Positions 44,440-53,777 of a DNA stretch of 64,000 nucleotides are shown here, piece by piece. The notes below the pieces were generated by a model, which ran no database searches, had not been told where the DNA came from, and saw only the letters and a list, made by a program, of their open reading frames with translations. Position numbers and translations under genes: made by a program. Source of the stretch: Phil1 sp964600045 (lineage in GTDB: Bacteria > Bacillota > Clostridia > Christensenellales > CAG-138). Numbering within the stretch: the first letter of the stretch is position 1; the number at the start of each line of letters is the position of its first letter. Where the stretch lies: the NCBI GenBank assembly GCA_964600045.1, contig CAZRHS010000002.1, positions 5,755 through 69,754 of the forward strand. The letters are read 5' to 3'.

Positions 44440-45876
44440 CTATTCTTTTATTTTGAGAGTATTTTTGTCCTTAAAATGAGTTAAAGAGACAACCAAGCCG
44501 GAGCACGCAATCAACCCTACAATGTTTGGCAAAACCATCAAATAGTTGAAAAAGTCCGTAAGCTCCCAAACCAAGTCATTAGAGGCAATCGTGCCAAGGA
44601 ATATGAACGCAAGGGCAATAACGGTATAAACCTTAACCGCTGCTTTTTCGCGCCTTTCGTTTTTGCCGAACAGATAGCATACATTGATCTTTCCGAACAT
44701 ATTCCATCCGAGTACGGTTGAATACGCGAAAAAGAAGAGCGCGATAGCTATGAATATATTTCCGCCTGTTTGACCAAATAATGTTCCGAATGCCATCTGA
44801 GCTAAGCTTGTTTTCTGTACAGCCAGTCCGTTGTATGTCATTCCTTCCTGATAGCCGTTGCAGAGAGGTCCTCCATCCGTATAAAGAGTGAGAACTATCG
44901 TTATGGCCGTTATGGTCAAAACCACAAACGTATCAATAAACACGCCTATCATAGCCACGGTACCTTGCTCATGAGGATCCTTAACATTAGCCTGTGCATG
45001 CGCATGCGGAGTTGAGCCCATGCCGGCCTCATTTGAGAAAAGTCCGCGTTTTGCTCCCTGAGATACCGCTTTCTTTATTGCCGCGCCGAATGCTCCGCCG
45101 ATAATCGCCTGCGGTTCAAAGGCATATTTGAATATCAATCCAAAGGCCTGCGGAGCTTTGGTAATGTTTGCGACAAATATTATGATACCGCCAAGCAAAT
45201 AGAAAGTAGCCATAATCGGCACAATTTTTTCGGTAACTGAAGCCAATCTGTCCATACCGCCCAAGAATATGAACGCGGATATTGCAACAAGCAATAAACC
45301 GGTTGCCCAGGTGGGTACATTAAAGGCATTGTTTACAACTTCGCCTATCGAGTTGGACTGAACCATGCAGCCAAAGAAACCCAGCGCGATTATTATAGCT
45401 ACGGCAAAAAATCCGGCAAGGAATTTGCCGAAGTTGCCCTTAAACGCTGTGCGAATATAATATACCGGCCCGCCAAGGACATCGCCGTTTTCTTTTACTA
45501 TTCGTGTTTTCTGCGCCAATACGGCTTCAGCATAGATTGTAGCCATTCCAAGAAATGCTATAATCCACATCCAGAATATTGCGCCGGGTCCGCCAAGAAG
45601 TATGGCACCCGACGCGCCGACAATATTTCCGGTACCTACCTGCGCTGCAATAGCCGTTGCCAAGGCCTGAAAGGAGCTCATTCCCCCGCCATGTTTACCG
45701 CCCTTTAATGAAAGCTTGCCGAACACATTCTTTATTCCCTCTCCGAAGCAACGAACCTGAACAAACTTTGTTCTTACGGAAAAATAGAGGCCGCAACCAA
45801 CAAGCAAAAATATAAGGACATAGTCCGTAAGATAGCTGTTAATCGTTTGAACAATTTTCAGTACAGTATCGCCCAT
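44440..45876 (-). CDS. Alanine/glycine:cation symporter (AGCS family)
   Basis: Na+-coupled small amino acid carrier of 478 residues with about 11 hydrophobic segments. The family signature GTGNIVGASGAILLGGPGA is present early, together with FSNEAGMGSTPHAHA. I start at the ATG at 45874-45876 (MGDTVLKIV), preceded by GGGAGG eleven nt away; the longer N-terminus from 45954 is not typical. It has its own promoter and lies downstream of the ABC exporter terminator. Confidence 0.93.
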   Translation of the reverse strand: MGDTVLKIVQTINSYLTDYVLIFLLVGCGLYFSVRTKFVQVRCFGEGIKNVFGKLSLKGGKHGGGMSSFQALATAIAAQVGTGNIVGASGAILLGGPGAIFWMWIIAFLGMATIYAEAVLAQKTRIVKENGDVLGGPVYYIRTAFKGNFGKFLAGFFAVAIIIALGFFGCMVQSNSIGEVVNNAFNVPTWATGLLLVAISAFIFLGGMDRLASVTEKIVPIMATFYLLGGIIIFVANITKAPQAFGLIFKYAFEPQAIIGGAFGAAIKKAVSQGAKRGLFSNEAGMGSTPHAHAQANVKDPHEQGTVAMIGVFIDTFVVLTITAITIVLTLYTDGGPLCNGYQEGMTYNGLAVQKTSLAQMAFGTLFGQTGGNIFIAIALFFFAYSTVLGWNMFGKINVCYLFGKNERREKAAVKVYTVIALAFIFLGTIASNDLVWELTDFFNYLMVLPNIVGLIACSGLVVSLTHFKDKNTLKIKE

Positions 45877-45944
45877 AGCACGATATACCTCCCTATAAGC
45901 AAAATAGGAATCCATGGATCCTTTTTGCATAAATTTTAGTCGCC

Positions 45945-45973
45945 AGTATATCAAATTTCGTGCTTATGCGCAA
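45945..45973 (-). promoter_or_regulatory. Promoter of the alanine symporter gene
   Basis: On the minus strand TTGCGC (45968-45973), 17-nt spacer, TATACT (45945-45950) with a TG one base upstream (extended -10). Confidence 0.55.
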
Positions 45974-45986
45974 TTAATTTTGTGTT

Positions 45987-46017
45987 AAAAAAATACGGGC
46001 CGTTTGCACGGCCCGTA
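45987..46017 (-). terminator. Strong terminator of the ABC exporter operon
   Basis: On the minus strand a perfect 10-bp TACGGGCCGT/ACGGCCCGTA stem with a GCAA loop is followed by TTTTTTT, 25 nt after the stop of the second exporter gene. Confidence 0.95.
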
Positions 46018-46041
46018 CACGTATTTTGTTTTTTAGGCTAG

Positions 46042-47859
46042 TTAATTTGCTTCGTGCTCATACTGCAGTTTATAAAGCTTATAATACACTCCGCCTTTTT
46101 CAAGCAGTTCCTGATGCGAACCCTCCTCCACTATGCGGCCTTTATGCATTACAATAATATTGTCCGCATTTTGGATGGTTGAAAGACGGTGCGCAACCAT
46201 TATTGTGGTACGGCCTTCCATCAGTTTGCCTAAGGCATCCTGTATAAGCAGCTCGGTTTCCGTATCGATATTAGCTGTAGCTTCATCCAGTATCAATACC
46301 GAAGGCTTAAACGCCAAGGCTCTTGCAAACGATATAAGCTGCCGCTGTCCGGCAGAGAATGCAGCACCGCGCTCTATAACGCGATGAGAATACCCGCCAT
46401 CAAGTTTTTCTATGAATCCGGCGGCGTTTACTGTCTTTGCGGCTTCCACAATTTCCTCGTCGGTAATGCTTGTTTCGTTCAGGCGAATATTATCCTTTAC
46501 ATCTCCGCTGAACAGGAAAACATCCTGAAGCATCTGGCCGATATTGCGCCTAAGATCCTCAATTCTTATCTTTTTAACATCTATACCATCAATGGTAATG
46601 CTGCCCTTTTGAATATCGTAATATCGGCATATCAGGTTTTGGATGGTGGTTTTGCCGGCACCGGTCGCGCCTACAAAGGCTACTCTCTGCCCCGGCTCAA
46701 CAGTAAACGATACGTCTTTCAGTACCCAGTCCTCTCCCTTATACGCGAACCATACATTTTTGAACTCTATTCTGCCTTTGAAGCTATCAACGCTTACGGC
46801 ATCCGGGGCGTTCTCTATTTGCGGTTCGGTATCCATCAGCCAGAATATACGCTCGGCGCACGCGTTTGCGGACTGGATAGTATTAAACTGCTCAGCAAGT
46901 TCCTGTATGGGCTGGAAGAAATTGCTTATATAGCGCTGAAATACCACCAGTGTACCTAATGTTACTATACCGTCCATAGCCATGTGACCACCAACGAATA
47001 TAAGTATGCCAAGTGCGGTTATGTTCATAACATAGGATACTGGGCTGTAGAGCGCAAACGCCATAAGCTGCTTCATGTTTGTTTGACGAAGATTCTCTGT
47101 TTTTGTTTCAAACTCCTCTTTAACGTCATCTTCAGCCGTAAACGCCTGTACAACCTTCATGCCAGACACATGCTCAGCCACAAATCCGTTCAAATCAGAA
47201 ATTTTTGCTCGCATTTCGCGGTATATTCTTCTGGTTGCTTTGCGGAACACAAAAGTAGCTACCGTTATAAATGGAATTACGATGAATATATACAGCGCAA
47301 GCTCAACATTGTAGCTCAGCATCATAACCATTACGCCGGCAAGCACAAAGAAGCTCTTTAATATATTCACTATAACGCTTGTAAACATTTCGTTTACGGT
47401 TTCGCAGTCGTTAGTTACGCGCGTAACCAGCCTGCCTATAGGGTTATCGTTATAGAAGCCTATGTGAAGCTTCATCATATGGCTGAATATATCGTTGCGC
47501 AGGTTGTATATTATCTTTTGACCAACGGTTGCCAATATGCTGGCCTGAGTATACGTCAGAACCATTACAGCGATAACTGTAGCAAGGTAAAGCAAACCAA
47601 GTTTTATAACCTTTGCCAAATCATCCGCGCGAAGTTCTTTTAATTCCTCTATACTGAACCCGTCATTCGATATTTCTTCATATTTGGCTACGCATTCGTC
47701 AACAGCTTCGCCAAGTATCTGCGGCTGGTATAGCTCTAGCCACACCAATATAAGAATAATCACGAGAGCAAGCGCAAAATATCCTGTATAAGGCTTTGCA
47801 TAGCCGAGAAGGCGGCGATTGGGCGAGAGCTTTTTGGTTGTTGTTTTATTCGTGCTCAC
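46042..47859 (-). CDS. ABC exporter half-transporter (catalytic-site subunit of a heterodimer)
   Basis: A 605-residue exporter with six membrane helices and a nucleotide-binding domain. Walker A GATGAGKTT, Walker B with a normal catalytic Glu (LILDEATANID), switch His in MVAHRLST. Its ABC signature is altered (FSAGQ instead of LSGGQ). The start is GTG (47857-47859), overlapping the stop of the partner gene by four nt. Together the pair matches heterodimeric multidrug exporters such as BmrCD/TM287-288, where one ATP site is degenerate. Substrate unknown. Confidence 0.92.
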   Translation of the reverse strand: MSTNKTTTKKLSPNRRLLGYAKPYTGYFALALVIILILVWLELYQPQILGEAVDECVAKYEEISNDGFSIEELKELRADDLAKVIKLGLLYLATVIAVMVLTYTQASILATVGQKIIYNLRNDIFSHMMKLHIGFYNDNPIGRLVTRVTNDCETVNEMFTSVIVNILKSFFVLAGVMVMMLSYNVELALYIFIVIPFITVATFVFRKATRRIYREMRAKISDLNGFVAEHVSGMKVVQAFTAEDDVKEEFETKTENLRQTNMKQLMAFALYSPVSYVMNITALGILIFVGGHMAMDGIVTLGTLVVFQRYISNFFQPIQELAEQFNTIQSANACAERIFWLMDTEPQIENAPDAVSVDSFKGRIEFKNVWFAYKGEDWVLKDVSFTVEPGQRVAFVGATGAGKTTIQNLICRYYDIQKGSITIDGIDVKKIRIEDLRRNIGQMLQDVFLFSGDVKDNIRLNETSITDEEIVEAAKTVNAAGFIEKLDGGYSHRVIERGAAFSAGQRQLISFARALAFKPSVLILDEATANIDTETELLIQDALGKLMEGRTTIMVAHRLSTIQNADNIIVMHKGRIVEEGSHQELLEKGGVYYKLYKLQYEHEAN

Positions 47860-49655
47860 AGCTTATACTCCTCCTTCTTCATCTTTTCAAGCAGCTGCTT
47901 ATGATACAAATCAGCGTACATACCGCCCAAGGCAACCAGTTCTTCATGATTGCCCTCCTCTATTATTTCGGCACCGTCTAAAACTATTATCTTATCCGCG
48001 TTTTGCAGGGTTGAAATGCGGTGCGCGATTATTATGTTTGTTTTCCCGCTTCGCACGGTCTTCAGATTCTCGAGTATCTTTTCCTCTGTGTCCGTATCTA
48101 CGGCTGAAAGCGCATCATCAAGAATCAGTATCTCAGGATTCAATATAAGCGCACGCGCTATTGAAATTCTTTGCTTCTGGCCGCCTGAAAGCGATACACC
48201 ACGCTCGCCCACCATGGTTTCGTAACCATCGGGGAAATCGACGATATTGTCATGAACGCACGCCATTTTTGCGGCCTGCTGTATTTCATCAAATGTCTTG
48301 CTGTGATCACCAAAGGCGATGTTATTGCTTATTGTATCGGAAAACAGGAAGTTATCCTGCATAACATAGCCCGTTGCGGCTCTTAAATCATGCAAAGGTA
48401 TTGAGTGTATCTCCCTACCTCCGACATAAAGCATATTTTCGCCGGGATCAACGATTCTCAGCAGCAGGTTAACAAGGGTGGTTTTGCCTGCACCGGTACG
48501 GCCGACTATACCAAGCGTCTGGCCTGGCTTTATATGGAAAGATACATTTTTCAGCACATCTTTGTCGGTTCCGGGATAGCGGAAGGTAAGGTCAGTAGCC
48601 TCTATTTCTCCCTTCACATGCTCGTGTTCGGTCATCTCCGGCAGAGCATCCTTTATGTCTGATTCAGTGTGCAGTACATCTTCTATACGCTTAAGTGACG
48701 CGGAGCCTCTCGTTACGACATTGATTATTCTGCCTATGGACGCTATCGGCCAAACCAGCATATTAAGATACTGCACAAATGCCGAAAAATCGCCTACGGA
48801 TATTCTGCCAAGAATCGCAATATATCCGCCGTAAGCAATTGCTATGGCCATTGAACAGCCCGCAATCATATGCATAAACGGGAACATGAATGCCTGAACT
48901 TTCGCGTCCCTTATATTAGCCGTACGAGATTCGCTGTTAACAACCTCAAACGCAGCTATTTCCTTCTCTTCCTGCACAAAAGCCTTTATAACTTTCATGC
49001 CGCTAAGCTTTTCCTGTACGAAATCGGAAACCTTTGAAAAAGCCTCCTGTCGTCTTGTAAAGCGCTTATGCATCTCACGCCCGACGAACATGCTTACGAA
49101 CGCCACCATGCTCAGGGGTACAACGGCAACAAGGCTGAGCCTTAAGTCTATCTGTATTATCATCTTCAATAAGGTGGTAACACCGATGGTTATCATATCA
49201 AGACCCATCATTACGGTTGTGGCGAACGTCATACGTACGGCCTCTATATCATTGGTCATATATGCCATTATTTCGCCGGCATTATGCTCATGAAAATATG
49301 AAACCGGAAGCGTATTTAAGTGGCTGAACAAATCGTTTCGCATATCGCGCTCTATTTTCCTTGCAGCGCCGAATATGCAATAACGCCAACCAACTCTTCC
49401 CAGCAGAACAAGTATGGCTATAATCGCCATTTTAACTATGGCAGATATAAAGTCACTGTCTGTTATGACACCTTCGCCGATGCCGTCTATGACTTTACCC
49501 ACAATACGAGGTACTTCGGTTTGAGCGGTGTCTATAACGATAAGTATAGCCATACCTATCAGATAGCTCCACTTGTACCTTTTGAAAAACTGCTGCGCGT
49601 ATGGGCTTCTGAGAATATCCATTATGCCCGCCTTACGCTGTTTCTTTTTTGCCAT
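47856..49655 (-). CDS. ABC exporter half-transporter (degenerate-site subunit of a heterodimer)
   Basis: A 599-residue exporter half. It has six membrane helices, Walker A GRTGAGKTTL, a canonical signature LSGGQKQRI, and a Walker B in which the catalytic Glu is replaced by Asp (LILDDALSAVD). The Glu-to-Asp change here and the altered signature in the partner fall in the same composite ATP site, as in BmrC/TM287-type heterodimers. I start at the ATG at 49653-49655 (MAKKKQRK); the longer in-frame extension is AT-rich promoter sequence. Confidence 0.92.
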   Translation of the reverse strand: MAKKKQRKAGIMDILRSPYAQQFFKRYKWSYLIGMAILIVIDTAQTEVPRIVGKVIDGIGEGVITDSDFISAIVKMAIIAILVLLGRVGWRYCIFGAARKIERDMRNDLFSHLNTLPVSYFHEHNAGEIMAYMTNDIEAVRMTFATTVMMGLDMITIGVTTLLKMIIQIDLRLSLVAVVPLSMVAFVSMFVGREMHKRFTRRQEAFSKVSDFVQEKLSGMKVIKAFVQEEKEIAAFEVVNSESRTANIRDAKVQAFMFPFMHMIAGCSMAIAIAYGGYIAILGRISVGDFSAFVQYLNMLVWPIASIGRIINVVTRGSASLKRIEDVLHTESDIKDALPEMTEHEHVKGEIEATDLTFRYPGTDKDVLKNVSFHIKPGQTLGIVGRTGAGKTTLVNLLLRIVDPGENMLYVGGREIHSIPLHDLRAATGYVMQDNFLFSDTISNNIAFGDHSKTFDEIQQAAKMACVHDNIVDFPDGYETMVGERGVSLSGGQKQRISIARALILNPEILILDDALSAVDTDTEEKILENLKTVRSGKTNIIIAHRISTLQNADKIIVLDGAEIIEEGNHEELVALGGMYADLYHKQLLEKMKKEEYKL

Positions 49656-49688
49656 TCCTTTTTTCCTTTCGCAAACATAACAAGATAT

Positions 49689-49717
49689 ATTATATATCAA
49701 GTTGGCAAAAGATTAAA
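49689..49717 (-). promoter_or_regulatory. Promoter of the ABC exporter operon
   Basis: On the minus strand TTTAAT (49712-49717), 17-nt spacer, perfect TATAAT (49689-49694). The -35 overlaps one arm of an inverted repeat. Confidence 0.5.
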
Positions 49718-49740
49718 CAATTTAATTAGTTACTTAATCT
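49710..49740. promoter_or_regulatory. Imperfect palindrome over the exporter -35
   Basis: AGATTAAACAA (49710-49720) and TTACTTAATCT (49730-49740) are inverted copies matching at 9 of 11 positions, separated by 9 bp. The position over the -35 and the size suit a MarR- or TetR-type operator. No regulator gene is adjacent. Confidence 0.4.
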
Positions 49741-49830
49741 TATTATGAAGCGCATATAACTATGGAAAAAAAACGGATTATGTGTTATGGTTTAATAGAA
49801 TGTTCTTATATCTTAAACGGAGGGTATTAA

Positions 49831-50565
49831 ATGGCAAAAACCGTTTGGATAAGCGGCGCTTCTCGGGGCATAGGCCGGGCTACAGCCTTAAGCTTTGCTC
49901 GCAGAGGATATAAAATTGCCGCAGGTTATTATGAAAATGAATCGGCAATTAAAAGCCTGATGAATGAACTTGCGGAAATCGGCACAATGGCTATTCCCGT
50001 AAAAGGTGATATTTCAGATTCATCGGTTACTCTTGATTTGGCAAAGCAGATTTGCGACACTCTTGGCGGTATAGATGCCGTTGTAGCAAATGCCGGCGTT
50101 GCCCACTATTCTATGCTTGAAGAAACCAAGTATTCTGAGTGGCAACATGTTATTGATACCGATCTCACAGGTGTTTATAATATTATTCATGCTGCCCTCC
50201 CTTCCATGCGTTCACGCGGAGGCGGAAGCATAGTTACGCTTTCATCTGTTTGGGGTATTTACGGCGGTTCGTGCGAAGCGGCTTATTCAGCCGCAAAGGC
50301 CGGCGTTATAGGGCTCACAAAAGCTTTAAGTAAAGAACTTGGGCCATCGGGCATTCGTGTTAATTGTGTTGCTCCCGGAGTTATAGACACTGATATGATG
50401 GCAAAATTCAATAGCTGCGACAAACAGCAGCTGATAGACAGCACTCCGCTCGGCAGATTGGGCAAGCCGGAAGACGTTGCTAAAGCAATTGTCTTTCTTT
50501 CAAGCGATGATGCTTCGTTTATAACAGGACAGGTGCTTGAAGTCGGCGGCGGATTTCCTTACTAA
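49831..50565 (+). CDS. Short-chain dehydrogenase/reductase, FabG-like
   Basis: NAD(P)H-dependent reductase of 244 residues. Cofactor loop ISGASRGIGRA at 7-17, structural NAG motif (VVANAGVAHY), catalytic Ser and the YxxxK motif in AAYSAAKAG, and the FabG-like end ASFITGQVLEVGGGFPY. It could be a 3-oxoacyl-ACP reductase or the related EF-P 5-aminopentanone reductase (YmfI); motifs alone do not separate them. GGAGG precedes the ATG. It lies 25 nt before the GH2 gene. Confidence 0.85.
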   Translation: MAKTVWISGASRGIGRATALSFARRGYKIAAGYYENESAIKSLMNELAEIGTMAIPVKGDISDSSVTLDLAKQICDTLGGIDAVVANAGVAHYSMLEETKYSEWQHVIDTDLTGVYNIIHAALPSMRSRGGGSIVTLSSVWGIYGGSCEAAYSAAKAGVIGLTKALSKELGPSGIRVNCVAPGVIDTDMMAKFNSCDKQQLIDSTPLGRLGKPEDVAKAIVFLSSDDASFITGQVLEVGGGFPY

Positions 50566-50590
50566 AAACAGTTTGACGGAGGATTTGGAC

Positions 50591-52321
50591 ATGAAAACAA
50601 AATGGGGAGAAAAATTGGACAGGAACGATGTCCTTCAGGAATATCCGCGCCCGCAGCTTTGGCGGAATAGCTACATGAATCTGAACGGAGTTTGGCAATA
50701 CGCTATAACAAAAGCCGATGCAGTTCCGGAAAATATGGATGGAGAAATCGTAGTACCGTTTTCTCCCGAAAGTGAGCTCTCCGGAGTTAACCGCACCGTT
50801 CATCCGGATGAAACGCTTTGGTATATGCGGCATTTTGACATTCCTTCTGGTTTTAATAATGGCCGCGTATTGCTTCACTTCGGCGCAGTGGACCAGATTG
50901 CAACCGTATATATAAACGGCAGTGAAGCCGGCAGTCATATTGGCGGCTATACTGCTTTTACGCTTGATATAACTCCGTTTATTCATCAGGAAAACGTTAT
51001 AACCGTTAAAGTTACCGATTTGTCTGATACGTCATATCATTCCCGCGGAAAACAAAAAACAAAGCGCGGCGGAATATGGTATACCCCGCAAAGCGGTATA
51101 TGGCAAACCGTGTGGATAGAAAGCGTTAGTGATGAATATATAGAAGATTTGCGCATAACTCCGCTTTTTGATCAGAGTGCTGTAGAGATAACCGCATTCA
51201 GCAATTACGCCGAATCTCAAACCGAATGCGTTGTACGCATAGGAGACATTGTTGCGTATGGAACAGCTAACCAGCCTATACTTGTAAGCATGGCCGGATT
51301 CAAAGAATGGTCTCCTGAGTCACCTTACCTTTATAATGCAGATGTGCGTTTGGGCGATGACGATGTTGAGAGCTATTTTGCTATGCGAAAATTTTCCGTC
51401 GGCACGGACGAAAATAACGTTCCGCGCCTGATGCTGAACAATAAGCCCTATTTCCATAACGGCGTTCTTGATCAGGGCTACTGGTCCGACGGGCTTTATA
51501 CCGCTCCCAGCGATGAAGCGCTTATTTACGATATACAGAGCATGAAAGCCTTTGGCTACAATACACTCCGTAAGCATATAAAAATTGAGCCTATGCGTTT
51601 TTACTACCATTGCGACAGGCTTGGTATGCTCGTTTGGCAAGATATGCCAAGTGGCGGTGAAAAATACAAAGCAAGTGTTATTTCAACTCCCCTGCTTGGA
51701 ATAGGTGAGCTGGATGATACCGAAAAGAACTACGCCCGCTTTGCAAGAGGAAATGCCGAAGGCAGAGCGCAATATTACACTGAGCTTAAAGAAATGGTGC
51801 TTCAGCTTTATAATTGCCCTTGCGTAGCAATGTGGGTGCCGTTCAATGAAGGATGGGGACAGTTTGATGCCGCCAAGGCTTGCGATGTAATACTTTCTTT
51901 AGATTCAACAAGAACGATTGACCATGCAAGCGGCTGGCACGATCAGGGTGCCGGTGATGTTAAAAGCCTGCATGTGTATTTTAAGAATTTCGATTTTAAT
52001 CCTGACAAGCATGGAAGGCCTGTAGTTCTAAGCGAATGCGGAGGATTTAATCGCCGTATAAACGGCCATTGCTTCAATAAAAAAGATTACGGCTACAGGC
52101 GTATGAAGTCAGATGATATTTTACTTGAAACATTTACTGCGCTTTATGAAAAAGAAATAGCCCCGGCATACGCCAAAGGGCTATCCGCTGCCATATATAC
52201 TCAGCTGAGCGATGTTGAAGACGAGCTTAACGGTCTTCTTACATACGACAGAGAAATAGTAAAACTGCCGCAGCAGCAAATAAACGAACTATTTAAAAAG
52301 CTATTTACTGCTGCTAAGTAA
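50591..52321 (+). CDS. Glycoside hydrolase family 2 protein
   Basis: Beta-glycosidase of 576 residues without a signal peptide, thus cytoplasmic. The N-terminal jelly-roll sugar-binding domain (RPQLWRNSYMNLNGVWQYAI) leads to an Ig-like domain and a TIM barrel. The acid/base Glu420 lies in VPFNEGWGQ and the nucleophile Glu482 in VVLSECGG. It is shorter than LacZ and resembles the compact GH2 group often annotated as beta-galactosidase or beta-glucuronidase-like; I cannot fix the substrate. The ATG at 50591 follows GGAGG by ten nt. Its 3' end overlaps the convergent hydrolase gene by 21 bp. Confidence 0.9.
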   Translation: MKTKWGEKLDRNDVLQEYPRPQLWRNSYMNLNGVWQYAITKADAVPENMDGEIVVPFSPESELSGVNRTVHPDETLWYMRHFDIPSGFNNGRVLLHFGAVDQIATVYINGSEAGSHIGGYTAFTLDITPFIHQENVITVKVTDLSDTSYHSRGKQKTKRGGIWYTPQSGIWQTVWIESVSDEYIEDLRITPLFDQSAVEITAFSNYAESQTECVVRIGDIVAYGTANQPILVSMAGFKEWSPESPYLYNADVRLGDDDVESYFAMRKFSVGTDENNVPRLMLNNKPYFHNGVLDQGYWSDGLYTAPSDEALIYDIQSMKAFGYNTLRKHIKIEPMRFYYHCDRLGMLVWQDMPSGGEKYKASVISTPLLGIGELDDTEKNYARFARGNAEGRAQYYTELKEMVLQLYNCPCVAMWVPFNEGWGQFDAAKACDVILSLDSTRTIDHASGWHDQGAGDVKSLHVYFKNFDFNPDKHGRPVVLSECGGFNRRINGHCFNKKDYGYRRMKSDDILLETFTALYEKEIAPAYAKGLSAAIYTQLSDVEDELNGLLTYDREIVKLPQQQINELFKKLFTAAK

Positions 52322-53335
52322 ACGCACCTCGCTCCCGGTAAAAAGCATTCGTACCGTACCGAGCTTATCGGTACGGTATATTTCTGTGCCGATGCTCTTC
52401 AGCCTTTGCAGTGTCTCTTTATGAGGATGTCCGTAATCGTTGTTCTTGCCAACTGAAATAACCACGGCCTTAGGCTGTACCGCTTCAAGGAAAGCCTTTG
52501 AGCTTGACGTGGACGAACCATGATGTCCCAATTTCAATACGTCAGCTTTAAGCAGATCTTTTTCAGCTGAAAGCATTAGCTCCTCTGCCCTGCTTTCCGC
52601 ATCACCCGTGAGGAGCAGCGAAGTATCTCCATATGTAACCTTAACAACTATGCTTAAATCATTAAAATTGTCAAGGTAATCCTCTCCCTCAATAGGCGAA
52701 AGCACGCGCACTTCAACGTCATCATCCCATTTTATGGTGCTTTTAGAGCTTCCCCATATCGTTTTTGTCTTTATCTTTTTTCTTTCAAGCGTGCTCAAAA
52801 GCTTATCGTACATGCTTGTTGTGTTTACGGCATCAGGCATATAGAATGTACCTATTTTGTAGTTTTCGGCGATTTCATTCATACTGCCCATATGATCGCT
52901 GTGCGGATGCGTCATAATCACAACATCAAGCTTAGTTACTCCTTCATTATCAAGCACACTTTTAATGCTTGATAATGAATCCGAAGTGCCGGCATCAATC
53001 AGCATGGTTTTTCCGTTGGGGGACTTCAAAAATATACTATCCCCCTGCCCTACGTCTATAAACGCAGCGTAAACTCCGTCATAATTAGCTTTAGATATTT
53101 CGTTTATTGCACCCTGGAGCAATTCCGGCTTAAATATAAGTATCAATGCCAGAACGATGGCCGATATTATTGTTACAATACGGCTTTTTCCTGCAGGAGC
53201 GCCATTCTCTTGTATCTCGCTGTCTTCTTCGCCTTTTTCTGCCCTTTTATCGCAAATTACTTTTGATTCTTCGTCGCCATGTATATTGTATGCCGAGTTA
53301 TCGGATTTTTTACTTCTGAAGTCTTTATTCTTCAT
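52301..53335 (-). CDS. Membrane-anchored ComEC/Rec2-like metallo-beta-lactamase-fold hydrolase
   Basis: Protein of 344 residues: a charged cytoplasmic tail (about 1-50), one membrane helix (about 52-70, TIISAIVLALILIF) and an extracellular metallo-beta-lactamase fold. Motifs: AFIDVGQGDSIFL, LIDAGTS, the zinc motif THPHSDHMGS, LLLTGDAE and LKLGHHGSS. These match the C-terminal domain of ComEC, here without the channel domain. Similar stand-alone proteins may act as secreted nucleases or phosphodiesterases. GGGAGAAACGAAATG supplies the start. Confidence 0.87.
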   Translation of the reverse strand: MKNKDFRSKKSDNSAYNIHGDEESKVICDKRAEKGEEDSEIQENGAPAGKSRIVTIISAIVLALILIFKPELLQGAINEISKANYDGVYAAFIDVGQGDSIFLKSPNGKTMLIDAGTSDSLSSIKSVLDNEGVTKLDVVIMTHPHSDHMGSMNEIAENYKIGTFYMPDAVNTTSMYDKLLSTLERKKIKTKTIWGSSKSTIKWDDDVEVRVLSPIEGEDYLDNFNDLSIVVKVTYGDTSLLLTGDAESRAEELMLSAEKDLLKADVLKLGHHGSSTSSSKAFLEAVQPKAVVISVGKNNDYGHPHKETLQRLKSIGTEIYRTDKLGTVRMLFTGSEVRLLSSSK

Positions 53336-53417
53336 TTCGTTTCTCCCGAAATAAATATCTATATATTGTATTATATATCAAATTCAAGCCATATGGAAGC
53401 GATACAATCCAGATAAC

Positions 53418-53446
53418 TTGACAGTTGTTAATATTAGCAGTAAAAT
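53418..53446 (+). promoter_or_regulatory. Promoter of the acyl carrier protein gene
   Basis: Perfect TTGACA (53418-53423), 17-nt spacer, TAAAAT (53441-53446). The leader of about 57 nt contains the direct repeat GCAATTAT twice. Confidence 0.75.
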
Positions 53447-53509
53447 GCAATGTACGCTTTTATGCGTGCAATTATGCATTTTTATTCGCAATTATTCGGA
53501 GGATGGACT

Positions 53510-53716
53510 ATGTCAAACAGTGAGCGGATCAAGGATATTGCCCGCGCAGTTATTGGTGAAAGCACCGACAGCTGCTGCGATAAGCGCATTGATTCACTTG
53601 ATCTGACGGAAATAATACTTGAGGTTGAGGAAGCTCTTGATCTTATTATTGAAGATGAAGAAAACATCTATACGCTGAACGATCTTATCAGCCGCGTAGA
53701 TGCACTTACCGCGTAA
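53510..53716 (+). CDS. Acyl carrier protein-like protein
   Basis: A 68-residue acidic four-helix protein. The phosphopantetheine attachment motif is IDSLDLTEI with Ser29, followed by helix III residues EVEEALDLIIEDEE as in AcpP. It is shorter than the usual 75-80 residues and the motif lacks the Gly-Ala before Asp. It has its own promoter and terminator and no fatty-acid synthesis genes around it, so it may serve another pathway. The start is fixed by GGAGG at nine nt. Confidence 0.85.
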   Translation: MSNSERIKDIARAVIGESTDSCCDKRIDSLDLTEIILEVEEALDLIIEDEENIYTLNDLISRVDALTA

Positions 53717-53731
53717 GCATGCAGAAGTACG

Positions 53732-53763
53732 ATACCGAAAGCGAAAGCTTTCGGTATTATTTT
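53732..53763 (+). terminator. Terminator of the acyl carrier protein gene
   Basis: ATACCGAAAGC/GCTTTCGGTAT, an 11-bp perfect stem with a GAAA loop, followed by TATTTTT. Confidence 0.95.
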
Positions 53764-53777
53764 TAGAAGGAGATTTT

